Of a DNA stretch of 25,576 nt, positions 1 through 6,546 are shown piece by piece. The translations under genes and the position numbers were made by a program. Position 1 is the stretch's first letter, and each line of letters starts with the position of its first letter. The stretch spans positions 1-25,576 of the forward strand of contig CAIYNT010000115.1 in NCBI GenBank assembly GCA_903927605.1, given 5' to 3'. Source of the stretch: an uncultured Holophagaceae bacterium (GTDB lineage: Bacteria > Acidobacteriota > Holophagae > Holophagales > Holophagaceae). The notes under the pieces were generated by a model. It had not been told where the DNA came from. It made no database searches and worked only from the letters and a program-made list of their open reading frames with translations.

Positions 1-74
1 ATCGACTTCTCGCCCTTCTCCGCCTCTCGCAGCAACGCCACGATCTGCTCGTCTGTCAGCTTGCTCGGTCTCAT
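1..74 (-). CDS. IS3-family transposase OrfA, N-terminal 24 residues only (partial)
   Basis: The minus strand from 74 reads MRPSKLTDEQIVALLREAEK and then GEKS before the window edge. This is the characteristic N-terminus of the helix-turn-helix OrfA subunit of IS3-family transposases (basic start, then T-D/E-E-Q-I-V...L-R/K-E-A-E). OrfA binds the element's ends and is normally joined to the DDE-type OrfB by a programmed frameshift. A strong ribosome binding site (GAGGAG) lies about eight bases upstream of the ATG, which supports this start. Only 74 bases are visible, so the subgroup cannot be assigned and intactness is unknown. Confidence 0.75.
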   Translation of the reverse strand, partial: MRPSKLTDEQIVALLREAEKGEKS

Positions 75-141
75 TTCGGGTTCTCCTCGGTAAGGATGAA
101 CCCGAACCTTTCAATTGGATCTCAAATTTGGGGGAAGACCA
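1..141 (-). mobile_element. End of an IS3-family insertion sequence (partial)
   Basis: The stretch holds the start of an IS3-type transposase gene reading out of the window. It is followed on the right by about 67 non-coding bases ending in a terminal sequence that, read on the minus strand, begins TGGTCTTCCCCCAAATTTGA. This resembles the TG...CCCC ends of IS3-family elements. The boundary at about 141 is inferred, because homology of the neighbouring MFS protein begins right there. The other IS end lies outside the window, so the terminal inverted repeat and the target duplication cannot be checked. Confidence 0.65.
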
Positions 142-1253
142 AGTTCCCGGTGTTCATCCTGGCCGCCGTGGGCGGCATGGCGGCGGACCGCATGCGGGCC
201 CACACCCTGGTCGTCCTCACCCAGTCCACATCGCTGGTGCTGACGCTGATCCTCGCGCTGCTCACCCTCACAGGTCACGTCCACATCTGGCACATCGTCG
301 CCATCTCCCTGTTGCTGGGCGTGGTGAACGCCTTCGACATCCCGGCACGGCAGGTCTTCGTAGCCCAGACTGTGGAACGGACGGACCTCATGAACGCCAT
401 CGCTTTGAATTCCTCCATGTTCAACGGCGCCCGCATCGTGGGCCCCGCCATCGCGGGCATCCTCGTGGCCTCCGTGGGGGAGGGGTGGTGTTTCCTCATC
501 AACAGCGTGAGCTACGTCGCCGTCATCGCCGGACTGCTGGCCATGCGCCTGGACGCGGCCCATACGCGGCGGGCCCCCGCGGGCGACCACTCGGTCCTGG
601 AGGGCTTCCGCTTCATCCTCGGGGCCCATCCCGTCCGCGACCTGCTGCTGCTCCTCGGCTTCGTGAGCCTCCTGGGCATGCCCTATTCGGTGCTCATGCC
701 CATTTTCGCGGACCAGATCCTCCACGGCGGCGCCAAGGCCCTGGGCACCCTCATGGGCATCTCGGGCGTGGGCGCCCTGGCGGGGGCCCTCAGCCTCGCC
801 CTCCGACGCAGCCCGAAGGGGCTCGGCGTCTGGATCGCCACCTGCGCCATGGGGTTCGGCGTGGCCCTCATCGCCTTCGCACTGTCCCGCAGCTTCCCGC
901 TTTCCGTGCTGATCATGCTGCCGCTGGGCTACACGCTCATGGTGCAGATGGCCTCGACCAACACCCTGATCCAGATGATGATCCCCGATGCCCTCCGGGG
1001 CCGGGTCATGTCCGTCTACTCCATGATGTTCATGGGCATGGCCCCCATCGGCGCCCTCCTCGGCGGCACCCTCGCGCACCACCTGGGCGCACCCATCGCC
1101 GTGGCCCTGGGTGGCGGCGGCTGCCTCGCCGCCGGCCTGGTCTTCGCGGTGCGGCTGCCACGCTGGCGGCAGGGCGCCCAGATGCTGTACCGGTTTGAAG
1201 AGGCGGCGCGAAAAGCGGGGTTGGAGGATGGAACATCCGTGCAGCCTGAATGA
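96..1253 (+). pseudogene. MFS exporter (MFS_3-like), 5' end removed by an IS insertion
   Basis: The frame encodes most of a major facilitator permease of the enterobactin-exporter-like MFS_3 type. It shows the family block NAFDIPARQVFVAQ, then NAIALNSSMFNGARIVGPA and CFLINSVSYVAVIAGLL, and later the loop GRVMSVYSMMFMGMAPIGALLGG. Family members are usually about 400-420 residues and have one or two helices before the GGMAADR loop. Here recognisable sequence begins only at FPVFILAAVGGMAADR (about residue 17, base 144), so roughly 45 residues are missing. The first 16 codons come from the IS end and do not look like a membrane protein. The ATG at 96 has no well-spaced ribosome binding site. The gene is most likely inactive, although a fusion driven by an outward IS promoter is possible. 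The substrate is unknown. Confidence 0.7.
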
Positions 1254-1266
1254 CCCGAATGGGTCA
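1251..1266. terminator. Weak hairpin at the end of the MFS fragment
   Basis: TGACCC-GAAT-GGGTCA forms a 6-bp stem with a 4-base loop that begins at the MFS stop codon. It lies between two convergent genes. There is no T-tract, so function as a terminator is only a possibility. Confidence 0.25.
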
Positions 1267-1335
1267 CCGGGCAGTCCTCAGGCCGACTTGAAGCCATTGA
1301 AGGCTGGATAAGACACGGGATCGACGTTGTTGGAT

Positions 1336-2307
1336 TCATCGCCCATCGAATATCACGAACCGTCGGATCCGCCCATCCTTTGTCCACGCCTCGATGGACA
1401 CTCCCGCCTTGAATTTGTAGCGTGTGGAGCGATCGTCGAAATCGTGAAGGGGCGTGAGCCCAACCTGGCCAACGGCCGTGGGAGAGCCTAGGCAGAAGGC
1501 TGCCTCCTTCGGGTCGTATGGGTTGGCTGAAGGGGTGTAGGTAGCAGGGATTACGGTCAGCGCCTGCTCCACTGCGCTTTCGGGAGTGCTCCCAGGTCGA
1601 GACAAGGCATTCAGGGTGATCCTCGCCTGGTCCACATGGAGCGTCATGACCGTTTCAGGGGGCATGCCCGGAAGCACTTGGAGGCCAGTCGTGCCCGGGG
1701 TTCGGTACGATCGCCGCTCATGTTGCTGAGCCTTCGAGGCCACAAACGCAAAGAACAGAAACATGGCCGCGGAGATTCCTATTAGCACCAGGACGATGTG
1801 GGTCATGGTGGCCGCCACGCCTTTCCAGGTCGGCACTCGATGCATGCGTGCGTAGCCCATGCCTGCCATCACCATGACACCCAGCATCGCGATGGGACCT
1901 ATGGGCGTCCAGGCGGCCATCCCCAGGAATCCATGGGCATAGATCCAAGCTCTCATGTCCTGCCTGAAGGGGATGCCTGGATCGTGGACACCCCACAACC
2001 TGAGAAAAAGGCTCTGCAGCAGGCCCGACAGGAATATGGCCAGGACCTGGAAAAGAGGCAGCACAACGATGCCGCCCAAGCAGCCCAGCGCGATCCAGTG
2101 GAAGGGCGGTTCTGGCCCTGGGGCTGGAGCGAACCGGGTCATGGGGCCCATGGCCCCGATCATCAAGGGATAGAGACACAGGAATAGGTAGATGGGCACG
2201 CTGATGAGGAAAGCGAACCCTAACGGGACTTTCATCCCCTCCCCATTGGGGATCCGCTCGAAGAACTCGAAAGGGCGCTTGAATGCCAGCCCCAGGGTCT
2301 TCCCCAT
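1336..2307 (-). CDS. Yip1-like multi-span membrane protein, N-terminus interrupted by an in-frame TAG
   Basis: The 323-residue frame begins GKTLGLAFKRPFEFFERIP, an amphipathic N-terminal segment typical of bacterial Yip1-domain proteins. Several hydrophobic segments follow: PLGFAFLISVPIYLFLCLYP, a stretch around GGIVVLPLFQVLAIFLSGLL, one around GPIAMLGVMVMAGMGYA, and TMTHIVLVLIGISAAMFLFF. The last 130 or so residues (from about 190) are soluble and not recognised. No function is established for such proteins. The start is doubtful. The ATG at 2307 has no ribosome binding site, and an in-frame TAG lies three codons upstream. An ATG with a strong AAGGAG site at 2376 continues in the same frame up to that TAG. 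The original gene was therefore probably 1336-2376, and this CDS is either a remnant or restarts internally. The gene converges with the MFS fragment. Confidence 0.6.
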   Translation of the reverse strand: MGKTLGLAFKRPFEFFERIPNGEGMKVPLGFAFLISVPIYLFLCLYPLMIGAMGPMTRFAPAPGPEPPFHWIALGCLGGIVVLPLFQVLAIFLSGLLQSLFLRLWGVHDPGIPFRQDMRAWIYAHGFLGMAAWTPIGPIAMLGVMVMAGMGYARMHRVPTWKGVAATMTHIVLVLIGISAAMFLFFAFVASKAQQHERRSYRTPGTTGLQVLPGMPPETVMTLHVDQARITLNALSRPGSTPESAVEQALTVIPATYTPSANPYDPKEAAFCLGSPTAVGQVGLTPLHDFDDRSTRYKFKAGVSIEAWTKDGRIRRFVIFDGR

Positions 2308-2313
2308 ACGTGT

Positions 2314-2376
2314 CTAGAAAGCGGGATAGCGCTCCCGGTCTTCCATGGGCAGAGGAAGAGGATCTTCCGGTTCCAT
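2314..2376 (-). CDS. 20-codon ORF, in frame with the Yip1-like gene (probable original N-terminus)
   Basis: The ATG at 2376 follows AAGGAGAAGTC, the best ribosome binding site in this region. It encodes MEPEDPLPLPMEDRERYPAF and then TAG, followed in the same frame by Thr-Arg and the Met at 2307. The acidic, proline-rich start with a PLP-x-ED/ER motif resembles the usual lead-in of Yip1-domain proteins, often P-L-P-W-E-(D/E)-R. The two pieces therefore look like one gene split by a single nonsense change (for example TTG or TGG to TAG). Alternatives are a leader peptide, or a base error in the assembly. Confidence 0.45.
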   Translation of the reverse strand: MEPEDPLPLPMEDRERYPAF

Positions 2377-2459
2377 GACTTCTCCTTGCTGGGATCAAGC
2401 AACCTACCACTGGGAGGCAGCTCAGGCCTGCCGCGAAATCAAGAGCTCTGCGGTAATCC

Positions 2460-3530
2460 CTACTTCGGATTCGCCGGCGCGTCCCGCTTGTACCAGGAAG
2501 CCTGCCCATAGACCGGCTTCACTTTCTGCTCCAGCGCTTCCAGCTGCCCGCCATTCAGCGAGAGGAATTCCCGCGCGATGCGGACGTTCTCTTCGAGCTG
2601 GGCCACGTTGTCCACGCCGATGATGACGGTGCTGACGGGGTGGCTCAGGGTATAGCGCATGGCCTCCTTCATGGTGAGGGTGCCGGGGCGGTCGTGCTTC
2701 GCGGTGCCCCGCTGCTGGTCGGGAGACGGTGGCGGGACGCCCGCCAGGATGCGGCCCCTTGCGGGGATCTTCATGCCGATGATGCCCATCTCCTTCTCCA
2801 CGGCCAGAGGCAGCAGCGTTTTCTTGAAGGGCAGGTGCCAGGTGTCCGCGGCGTTGAAGGCCACGAGCACCGTGTCGAAGGGGAAGCGGCGGATGGCCTC
2901 GGCCAGCACGTCAGGATCCGTGTGGCCACTGAGGCCCAGGAAGCGCACCAGCTTCTGATCCCGAGCCTGCTGGAAGGCTTCCAGCGCGCCGCCCTTGGCG
3001 CAGACCTGCGCCACGTCGTCCATGGTGCTCATGGCGTGCAGCTGCCAGAGGTCCACATGGTCGGTCTGCAGCAGCTTCAGGGACGTCTCCAGCAGGCGCA
3101 GAGAACCATCGGCCGTGCGGTCGTGGGTCTTGGTGGCGAGGAAGGCCTCCCTGCGCCGGCGCTTCAGCACCTGCCCGAGGTACTGTTCGCTCCAGCGGGC
3201 CTCGCCGCCGTACCGGGCCGAGGTGTCCAGGTAGTTCACGCCCAGATCCAGCGCCCGCTCGATGATGGGGATGGCCACTTTCTCGTTGCGGGGTTGCTCG
3301 ATGGCGGCCTGGCCGCCGAGGCTGAAGAGCCCCACCAGATGCCCCGTGCGCCCCAGGTTGCGGGTGGGCATGGCCAGGGCGGTCGCGGGGTTGAAGGGCG
3401 CCAGCGGAGCCGGCTTCAACGCCACCGCCTCGCTGGACTCCACGGCGCCCAGGCGGGTGGCCATCAGGCCCACTGCCGCGGCGGCGCCGAGCTTGAACAG
3501 GTCGCGACGGGTGGTGCCGGAGTCGGACAT
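2460..3530 (-). CDS. Tat-exported aldo/keto reductase
   Basis: This 356-residue protein starts at the ATG at 3530, which is preceded by AGGAGGGCCT; the frame is open 16 codons further upstream, but without such a site. The N-terminus carries a twin-arginine signal (TTRRDLFKLG, then a hydrophobic stretch AAAAVGLMA), so export in folded form to the periplasm is predicted. From about residue 58 it follows the aldo/keto reductase (beta/alpha)8 fold. The NADPH-dependent catalytic tetrad is visible as Asp102 and Tyr107 (YLDTSARYGG), Lys134 (LATKT) and His165 (LWQLHAMS). The ending GVDNVAQLEENVRIA matches the C-terminal cofactor-binding region of the family. The substrate is unknown. It is the last gene of the co-directional block that starts with the S46 peptidases, but the 221-base gap with palindromes upstream makes co-transcription uncertain. 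Confidence 0.85.
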   Translation of the reverse strand: MSDSGTTRRDLFKLGAAAAVGLMATRLGAVESSEAVALKPAPLAPFNPATALAMPTRNLGRTGHLVGLFSLGGQAAIEQPRNEKVAIPIIERALDLGVNYLDTSARYGGEARWSEQYLGQVLKRRRREAFLATKTHDRTADGSLRLLETSLKLLQTDHVDLWQLHAMSTMDDVAQVCAKGGALEAFQQARDQKLVRFLGLSGHTDPDVLAEAIRRFPFDTVLVAFNAADTWHLPFKKTLLPLAVEKEMGIIGMKIPARGRILAGVPPPSPDQQRGTAKHDRPGTLTMKEAMRYTLSHPVSTVIIGVDNVAQLEENVRIAREFLSLNGGQLEALEQKVKPVYGQASWYKRDAPANPK

Positions 3531-3611
3531 AGGCCCTCCTGGATGGACGGCCCCTAGTGTGCTGGCCCTGAAGTACACGGATCAAGGGGTAGATGGGCCA
3601 GCACACTTCCA

Positions 3612-3705
3612 TCGGGGCATGGCCCCTCTGGCGATCCGGCGCGCAGGCGCGCCAGATCTGTCACCCCTTGGGGGCACTGCCATGCCCCCAAACCCCTGCC
3701 AAGTG
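3612..3705. repeat. Cluster of palindromes (REP-like) between the AKR and DNPH1-like genes
   Basis: Three inverted repeats lie close together. GGGGC-ATG-GCCCC begins near 3614. TCTGGCG (3627-3633) pairs with CGCCAGA (3650-3656), with an alternative GGCGCG/CGCGCC stem inside it. TTGGGGGCA (3668-3676) pairs perfectly with TGCCCCCAA (3683-3691) across a 6-base loop. The arrangement of several GC-rich hairpins in a spacer resembles repetitive extragenic palindromes. It may also attenuate transcription between the flanking minus-strand genes. Confidence 0.5.
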
Positions 3706-3751
3706 TGGTGTCCCAGTACTTCGGATGATCCAGGTTCTCGCGGGAACCACA

Positions 3752-4168
3752 CTAGTATCCCCCCAGGAAGACCTTCATGTGGGCGAGGGCTTCGGGTTCC
3801 GCAGTGTAGGTCCTGAACTCAAATCCAGGCTGCCGGATGCCCGTGAGCATCTTGCTGACGCGGACGCCCTCCCGGGCCAGGCACAACACAGGCCTGCCCC
3901 GTTCCAGGGCGTAGGCGATCTCGAAGCCCACACCGTGAGAGGGCGTGCTCACCTCGGCGATGACCGCGTCGCAGCCCCGCAGCCAGGCTGTGTCCCGCGC
4001 GAAGACCGCCTCCGGGGACAGCTCGCCATCCTCGGTGTACACGGTGGTGGAGGCGAGGTGGGCCGTCAGCACGGAATGGCCGAGCGCCTGGAGATGCGCC
4101 ACCAGGGCCGCATAGAGCGACTGGTCCTGGCGGCCACCGGTCAGCGAGCATGAGAAGTAGAGGTTCAT
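3752..4168 (-). CDS. DNPH1/RCL-like 2'-deoxynucleoside 5'-phosphate N-hydrolase (nucleoside 2-deoxyribosyltransferase fold)
   Basis: The 138-residue protein starts MNLYFSCSLTGGRQDQSLY, which closely follows the DNPH1 start (YF-x-x-S-x-x-GGR-x-D-x-x-LY). This glycine-rich loop binds the 5'-phosphate of a deoxynucleotide. Later elements also match: the DTAWLRGCDAVIAEVSTPSHGVGFEIA block contains the catalytic glutamate of the G-V-G-(F/Y)-E motif, and RPVLCLAREG follows. The family cleaves the N-glycosidic bond of deoxynucleoside monophosphates, giving free base and deoxyribose 5-phosphate, in nucleotide salvage or sanitation. The length matches the family. The start at 4168 was chosen by homology; the ORF stays open 42 codons upstream, but that part is repeat DNA. 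The ribosome binding site is weak. Substrate preference cannot be read from the sequence. Confidence 0.8.
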   Translation of the reverse strand: MNLYFSCSLTGGRQDQSLYAALVAHLQALGHSVLTAHLASTTVYTEDGELSPEAVFARDTAWLRGCDAVIAEVSTPSHGVGFEIAYALERGRPVLCLAREGVRVSKMLTGIRQPGFEFRTYTAEPEALAHMKVFLGGY

Positions 4169-4209
4169 AAGATTCCAGGGAAAGACCTGTTTATCCAAAA
4201 AAAGCAGAA

Positions 4210-4318
4210 ACCACGAGGACAAGAAGACCACGAAGAAATGGAGGGTTCTACTTTGTGGTCTTCTCGGCATCGACTTCGCCGACGCGCGAGACAAGGTGAC
4301 TCTTCCCGTCTTCGTGAT
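4210..4318. repeat. Inverted-repeat spacer element A (ACCACGAAGAC ends)
   Basis: This 109-base element has outer inverted ends ACCACGAGGAC (4210-4220) and GTCTTCGTGAT (4308-4318), and an inner hairpin AGAAGACCACGAAG/CTTTGTGGTCTTCT. Its core, including TCTCGGCATCG and CGCGAGACAA, is nearly the same as in element B at 6421-6537. It fills the spacer between an S46 peptidase gene and the DNPH1-like gene. Confidence 0.75.
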
Positions 4319-4325
4319 GAATCCT

Positions 4326-6395
4326 TCATTTGCCCGTCAGCTCGGCCACGACCTGCTCCGCATCCATGATCTTGCGCAGAGTCTCGAGGATGGCACGGGC
4401 GTCGGTGGCCACGGCGCGCTTGGTGTCGGCATCGTAGACGTAGTAGCCGCCCTGCCCCTCGAACACGCTGTCGAAGTTGATGCCCACGAACTCGCCCTTG
4501 GCGTTAACCACGGGGCTGCCGCTGTTGCCGCCGACGGTGTCACAGGCGTAGGTGAAGTTGAACGGCGTCGTCAGGTCCAGCTTCGCCTGCCGGTCCAGCC
4601 AGCGCTGGGGCAGGGTCCAGGCGCCGTTCTCCGCGGCGGCGGCGTTGCCACCCCAGCCGAGATGCCGGTCGTACATACCCATGAAGGTGGTGAAGGGTTG
4701 GGCCAGGGTGCCGGTGCCGTTGGCGTAGGTGGCGACCGGACCATAGCCCAGGCGCAGCGTGAAGGTGGCATCGGGATAGGCCGCCTTCCCGAAGACCTTG
4801 AAGCGGGCCCGAGCGAGGCGTCCGCCCTGCTCGGCAAACACGCTCTGGACCTGGTCCTCCCACTGGTGGTGGAGGCTGCGCTGGAAGGGTTCAAGCTTGC
4901 GGGCCAGCTTGAGCATGGGATCCGTGTGGCTGGTGAGGGCCTCCCGGCCACCCACCAGGAGCCGCTCCCGGAAGGCTCGATCCTGGAGCTTCGTGCCCGC
5001 GTAGGCCTCTCTGGCCACTTCCTCCGGTGTGCGCCCGCCAAGGATGGTCTGCACGTAGGGGTGCCCGGCGCCCAGCTGCTCCAGGGCCTCGCGCAGGACC
5101 CACACCAGCCGGGCCTCGTCGAGGCCCAGGGGGATCGGGCGGGGATTCAGGAGCCGCTCCCGGGTGGCCTTCAGGCTGCCCTCGTTGAACTCGGGCAGGC
5201 GCTGGGCGCTGGGCTTGGCCTGCTCTTCGGGGAGGCGCACGAGGGTCAGCGCATGAGCGAACAGAACGCAACCGCGGGTGCCGACGCAGGTGTACTCCTT
5301 GAGCAGCGCCTTCTGACGCTCCACCGCCGCCGCGATCCGGTCCCAGCTTCCGCCCAGGCTGGCCTGGAGTTCGGCGTCGCGGGCCACCATCGTGCGCAGC
5401 TCGGCTTCGCGCGTGGCCACCAAGGCCAGGCTCGCGGGTTTGCCGAGGCCCAGGAGCTGGCCAGTCAGGCGCTTCTGGCCATTGCTGATGCCGTAGATGG
5501 CGTCGGCGGAAACGCGGGCGGCCTCGGCGGAGGTGCTGGCATAGGCCTCCAGGGCTTGGCGCTGCCGAGCCAGGTAGGCGAGCTGGAAGGGAATGCCGAC
5601 CTCTTTCGCGTAGCGCATCTGAGCCAGGGTCTGGCCGCGATAGGTGCTGCCGGGGTGCCCGGAGATGAGGGTGAGGTCCCCGGCCTTCAGGGGTGTCTGA
5701 GTGAAGGGCAGGAAGACCTCGGGGCGGTACGGCTGGCCCTCCTCATAGATGCGAAAGAGGGAAAAGTCCAGGTTCCAGCGGGGGTAGGTGTAGTTGTCCG
5801 GGTCGCCGCCGAAGCTGGCCACCTGCACCTCCGGTGCCGCCACCAGGCGCACGTCCTTGAACTTGCGGTAGCGGTAGAGCCAGTACTCGCCGCCCTGGTA
5901 CAGCGTGACTGGTTCACAAGTGAGCCCCGTCTTGGCTTCTTCAGCTTTCCGGATTTCAGCCAGGGCGTTGCGGCGGGCTGTGAGGGCATCCTTGTCGGCC
6001 GTACCAGGTTTCACGGCGGCGTTCACTTGGACAGTGACGTTCTCCGTGGACACCAGCATCATCAGCTCGAGGCCCGCAACCTTGAGCTCCTGGTCCCGGC
6101 GGTTGGCCACGAAGCCGTCCTTCACGAGATCCGTCTGGGCGCTGGAGACCTGGGCGATGGCGCTGCGCCCCACATGGTGGTTCGTCACCACCAACCCATC
6201 GCGGCTGACGAAGGCGCCGGTGCCGCCGGGAAAGCGGAGCGTGGCGAGCTGGAGGTTCTTCAACCAGGCCGTGTCGAGCGCCACGCCGTACTTCGCCTTG
6301 ATCTGCTGGACGGGGATGTTGTCGAAGGTCCACATGCCTTCGTCCGCCCGCAGCGTGGGCAGGACAAGCAGCAGGGCGAGAGTGATCAGGCGCAT
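4326..6395 (-). CDS. S46 family dipeptidyl-peptidase, paralogue 1 (divergent S1 pocket)
   Basis: This 689-residue protein has a Sec signal (MRLITLALLLVLPTLRADEG), and the start at 6395 follows CGGAG. It is a full-length S46 peptidase: a chymotrypsin-fold serine protease that removes dipeptides from peptide N-termini in the periplasm. The catalytic His is in TNHHVG (His74), the Asp in WNLDFSLFR, and the Ser in GGNSGSPV (Ser625). In Porphyromonas gingivalis DPP7 and DPP11 a Gly or Arg shortly after this Ser sets P1 preference (Gly for hydrophobic, Arg for Asp/Glu). Here the aligned segment is GINFDSVFEG, so the position is Ser643, which fits neither pattern. Two nearby cysteines (YTCVGTRGC) are absent from the two neighbouring paralogues. 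The gene lies 151 bases downstream of paralogue 2. Confidence 0.88.
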   Translation of the reverse strand: MRLITLALLLVLPTLRADEGMWTFDNIPVQQIKAKYGVALDTAWLKNLQLATLRFPGGTGAFVSRDGLVVTNHHVGRSAIAQVSSAQTDLVKDGFVANRRDQELKVAGLELMMLVSTENVTVQVNAAVKPGTADKDALTARRNALAEIRKAEEAKTGLTCEPVTLYQGGEYWLYRYRKFKDVRLVAAPEVQVASFGGDPDNYTYPRWNLDFSLFRIYEEGQPYRPEVFLPFTQTPLKAGDLTLISGHPGSTYRGQTLAQMRYAKEVGIPFQLAYLARQRQALEAYASTSAEAARVSADAIYGISNGQKRLTGQLLGLGKPASLALVATREAELRTMVARDAELQASLGGSWDRIAAAVERQKALLKEYTCVGTRGCVLFAHALTLVRLPEEQAKPSAQRLPEFNEGSLKATRERLLNPRPIPLGLDEARLVWVLREALEQLGAGHPYVQTILGGRTPEEVAREAYAGTKLQDRAFRERLLVGGREALTSHTDPMLKLARKLEPFQRSLHHQWEDQVQSVFAEQGGRLARARFKVFGKAAYPDATFTLRLGYGPVATYANGTGTLAQPFTTFMGMYDRHLGWGGNAAAAENGAWTLPQRWLDRQAKLDLTTPFNFTYACDTVGGNSGSPVVNAKGEFVGINFDSVFEGQGGYYVYDADTKRAVATDARAILETLRKIMDAEQVVAELTGK

Positions 6396-6420
6396 GGGTG
6401 ACTCCGGAGAGAAAGAAGAA

Positions 6421-6537
6421 ACCACGAAGACCACCAAGACCACCAAGACCACGAAGAGAAACAGGTCTCCTTCGTGGTCCTCTCGGCATCGGCCTCGCCA
6501 ACGCACGAGACAAAATGACTGCTCCCGTCTTCGTGGT
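6421..6537. repeat. Inverted-repeat spacer element B (ACCACGAAGAC ends)
   Basis: This 117-base element has perfect 11-base inverted ends, ACCACGAAGAC at 6421-6431 and GTCTTCGTGGT at 6527-6537. Inside is a short run of degenerate CCACCAAGA/CCACGAAGA units, followed by a core nearly identical to element A. It occupies most of the spacer between S46 paralogues 2 and 1. Confidence 0.8.
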
Positions 6538-6546
6538 GAGAAGTCA

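Noticed and set aside
3531..3750. Possible small genes in the plus frames 3262-3816 and 3593-4153
   Set aside because: They run antisense through the AKR and DNPH1-like genes and the palindrome cluster, with no ribosome binding site or family features.
4296..6401. Long open frame of 701 codons on the plus strand opposite S46 paralogue 1 (similar shadows at 7072-8688, 8768-10339, 12770-14800 and 18380-20449)
   Set aside because: These are antisense shadows of GC-rich genes. They are rich in Gly/Ala/Val/Leu/His without domain motifs, while the opposite frames have clear family signatures.
6396..6506. Longer N-terminus for S46 paralogue 1 starting at 6506
   Set aside because: The extra 37 codons are encoded by the repeat element and would place the signal peptide inside the protein.
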